Positions 15,327-16,199 of a stretch of 16,199 nucleotides of DNA are shown one piece after another (the first letter of the stretch is position 1; each line of letters begins with the position of its first letter). The stretch is from JBLHGU01 sp047615875 (lineage in GTDB: Bacteria > Pseudomonadota > Gammaproteobacteria > Arenicellales > CAJQKF01): assembly GCA_047615875.1 (NCBI GenBank), contig JBLHGU010000113.1, forward strand, positions 1 to 16,199, read 5' to 3'. A program made the position numbers and the translations under genes. The notes under the pieces were generated by a model. It was given only the letters and a program-made list of their open reading frames with translations. It did not search any database and was not told where the DNA came from.

Positions 15327-15346
15327 TAGGTGCACTATAGGTGCAC
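15327..15346. promoter_or_regulatory. tandem 9-bp repeats, possible integrase arm-type sites (right)
   Basis: TAGGTGCAC occurs at 15327-15335 and 15338-15346, again 11 bp apart, on the other side of the tRNA-Thr fragment. It shares GGTG with the left pair. Two palindromic stretches, AGTATATACT (15280-15289) and AGTATCATATACT (15295-15307), lie between the fragment and these repeats. Confidence 0.35.
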
Positions 15347-15563
15347 CTTCTTTCAATCTACAACACACCCCATTTGAAGACTTACTTGAGATGATCATGA
15401 CACTAATATAATCAGCCAGGATCAATCGCCTGGATCCGCAAGCCTAACTGAAGGGCGTCATGGATTAACTACCGATCATCACCTACTCACAGCTTGATCA
15501 ACTGTTACCGCATAACTGGAAAGGCTACGTCAATAGGGAGTAGCCCGACGGTTACTTTGATGA
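15347..15563. other. no clear gene
   Basis: A short frame reads ITYSQLDQLLPHNWKGYVNR (about 15478-15537). The QLDQLLPHNWK part vaguely recalls the C-terminal end of IS66-type transposases, but it is too short to assign. Otherwise nothing is recognised. Confidence 0.3.
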
Positions 15564-15604
15564 TGGCCAGGGACAGAATCGAACTGCCGACACGGGGTTT
15601 TCAG
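15564..15604 (-). repeat. tRNA-Phe(GAA) 3'-half fragment
   Basis: Minus-strand reading gives the loop CTGAAAA (anticodon GAA), the 3' anticodon strand CCCCG, a variable loop, the T-arm GGCAG-TTCGATT-CTGTC (paired, with one G-T), acceptor strand CCTGGCC and discriminator A. This matches gammaproteobacterial tRNA-Phe. The encoded CCA is not retained (TCA follows) and no 5' half (GGCCAGG, D-arm) is present. It looks like a second integration scar or a recombined tRNA remnant. Confidence 0.72.
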
Positions 15605-15748
15605 CCTGAGTCATTCAACAAGTCACAAAAAACTACAACAATATAATCAAAGAGTTAGCCTGTTTCCATTATCGTACTTGCTTGTGGATAACCGCCGTTT
15701 TTTGCCCTTGAGTGCGCCACGGAATCTACCCCCTACACACTTCGGCCA
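15605..15748. other. no clear gene
   Basis: The minus strand continues in frame from the IS6-type remnant as a basic stretch (RFRGALKGKKRRLSTSKYDN) to a stop near 15653. This does not match an IS6 transposase, so a deletion junction probably lies near 15748. The origin of the downstream sequence is unclear. Confidence 0.35.
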
Positions 15749-15911
15749 AATGTCGCGCTCTGCTACCAGATCGTCAATATCTCGGTGGCTTAACTTGAGT
15801 TTGAATTACAGCCAAACTGCGTAACTGATGATGTCCGGGGAAAATCGATGTCGTTTATTATGTATTCATCGGGCCAGTCTAATAGGAAATGTCAGTTAGC
15901 TTAACAGTACC
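15749..15911 (-). mobile_element. IS6-family insertion sequence remnant (5' end)
   Basis: Reading from 15859 to 15749 on the minus strand gives RHRFSPDIISYAVWL, a TAA, then FKLKLSHRDIDDLVAERDI. This is the N-terminal region of an IS6-family DDE transposase, where relatives read ...ISYAVWLYxRFxLSYRDVEDLLAERGI; the tyrosine codon after WL has become TAA. The putative start ATG (near 15873) is out of frame by a small indel. The sequence GGTACTGTT at 15911-15903 resembles the left inverted repeat of IS6/IS26-type elements (GGCACTGTT). The DDE catalytic part is deleted after about residue 40, so the element is dead. Confidence 0.72.
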
Positions 15912-16060
15912 CCCTGCCGCGTCAGCAACGTCGCCAATCAATACATAAATGTCAGTACCCTAATCGCTCCCATTCCATACAGAATGAGCGAGGGTAAACC
16001 CAGAATCCGCTTCAATGTATTCGATGCTTGAATTTCTCCCCTTTTACGATGAGTTTCCAT
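15912..16060 (-). pseudogene. amino-acid permease (APC superfamily) N-terminal fragment
   Basis: From an ATG at 16060 the minus strand reads METHRKRGEIQASNTLKRIL then GLPSLILYGMGAI. After a one-base deletion it continues GTDIYVLIGDVADAAG. Together this is the first membrane helix of an APC-type amino-acid or cation/amino-acid transporter, whose usual motif is LGLPSLxLYGxGxILGAGIYVLIG. The frame ends where the IS6-type inverted repeat begins (15911), so the transporter was cut by that insertion after about 50 residues and then picked up a frameshift. No remaining part of the gene is seen on the far side of the remnant. Confidence 0.72.
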
Positions 16061-16123
16061 TACGCATTTTCGATATGAGCCACATTTTATGTGCATCAAT
16101 TTCTGTTCGAATAAGCACTTTTG

Positions 16124-16137
16124 ATGATCCAGATCAA
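16124..16137. promoter_or_regulatory. possible FNR/Anr-type binding site
   Basis: ATGATCCAGATCAA matches the TTGAT-N4-ATCAA consensus at nine of ten defined positions. It lies about 64 bp upstream of the start of the broken permease gene. Single-site matches of this kind occur by chance; support is weak. Confidence 0.3.
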
Positions 16138-16199
16138 ATAGTGCCAACGATTTTTGAGTGAAACTGGTGTCGTTTTTAGTGGGGGAACAACTATGTTGA

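Noticed and set aside
15478..15537. IS66-like C-terminal tail (QLDQLLPHNWK)
   Set aside because: About 20 codons with only vague resemblance; insufficient to name an element.
1..16199. CRISPR array, rRNA or riboswitch
   Set aside because: No regularly spaced repeats, rRNA cores or recognisable aptamer sequences were seen on either strand.

Overview
The window looks like an accessory segment of a gammaproteobacterial chromosome (Gram-negative type I signal peptides, Pseudomonas/E. coli-like tRNA fragments, IS91- and IS6-type remnants). Genus cannot be told from the sequence. Almost all intact genes lie on the minus strand. The left 11.6 kb is dense and intact; the right 4.5 kb is a graveyard of broken genes and mobile-element debris, AT-rich around 13.3-14.0 kb.

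Region 1 (39-9089, minus) is a compact ten-gene array with 4-20 bp overlaps or short gaps. In order of transcription it encodes a VOC-fold protein, a CYTH-domain protein, a ribokinase-family sugar kinase, an inosine/uridine-preferring-type nucleoside hydrolase, a 2-oxoglutarate/Fe(II) dioxygenase of the isopenicillin-N-synthase type, a BMP-family periplasmic binding protein, a double-domain ABC ATPase, two BMP-type permeases, and a TrpF-like (phosphoribosylanthranilate isomerase) barrel. The core reading is nucleoside uptake, hydrolysis to base plus ribose, and ribose phosphorylation. The dioxygenase and the TrpF-like protein are unusual additions. They suggest either oxidative handling of a deoxy- or modified nucleoside or a variant sugar-phosphate step.

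Region 2 (9259-11649, minus) is a cytoplasmic molybdopterin oxidoreductase with a 4Fe-4S motif and a probable Cys molybdenum ligand.

Region 3 (11883-12646, plus) is a frameshifted IS91-family transposase remnant. It carries a ~71-bp palindromic insertion and ends in a 39-bp oriIS-like terminus. The same 39-bp terminus (34/39 identical, same orientation) is at positions 1-39, so regions 1 and 2 lie between two IS91-type ends. That geometry fits passenger DNA moved by a rolling-circle IS91/ISCR-like element. Immediately right of the inner end is the last third of a crotonase gene, apparently interrupted by the insertion.

Region 4 (12890-16199) holds a small hypothetical gene, a DUF1554/endostatin-like surface-protein gene whose 5' end has been replaced by antisense IS91 sequence, the 3' halves of a tRNA-Thr(CGU) and a tRNA-Phe(GAA) gene (probable integration-site scars, the first flanked by 11-bp-spaced tandem repeats like integrase arm sites), and an amino-acid permease gene cut by an IS6-family remnant.
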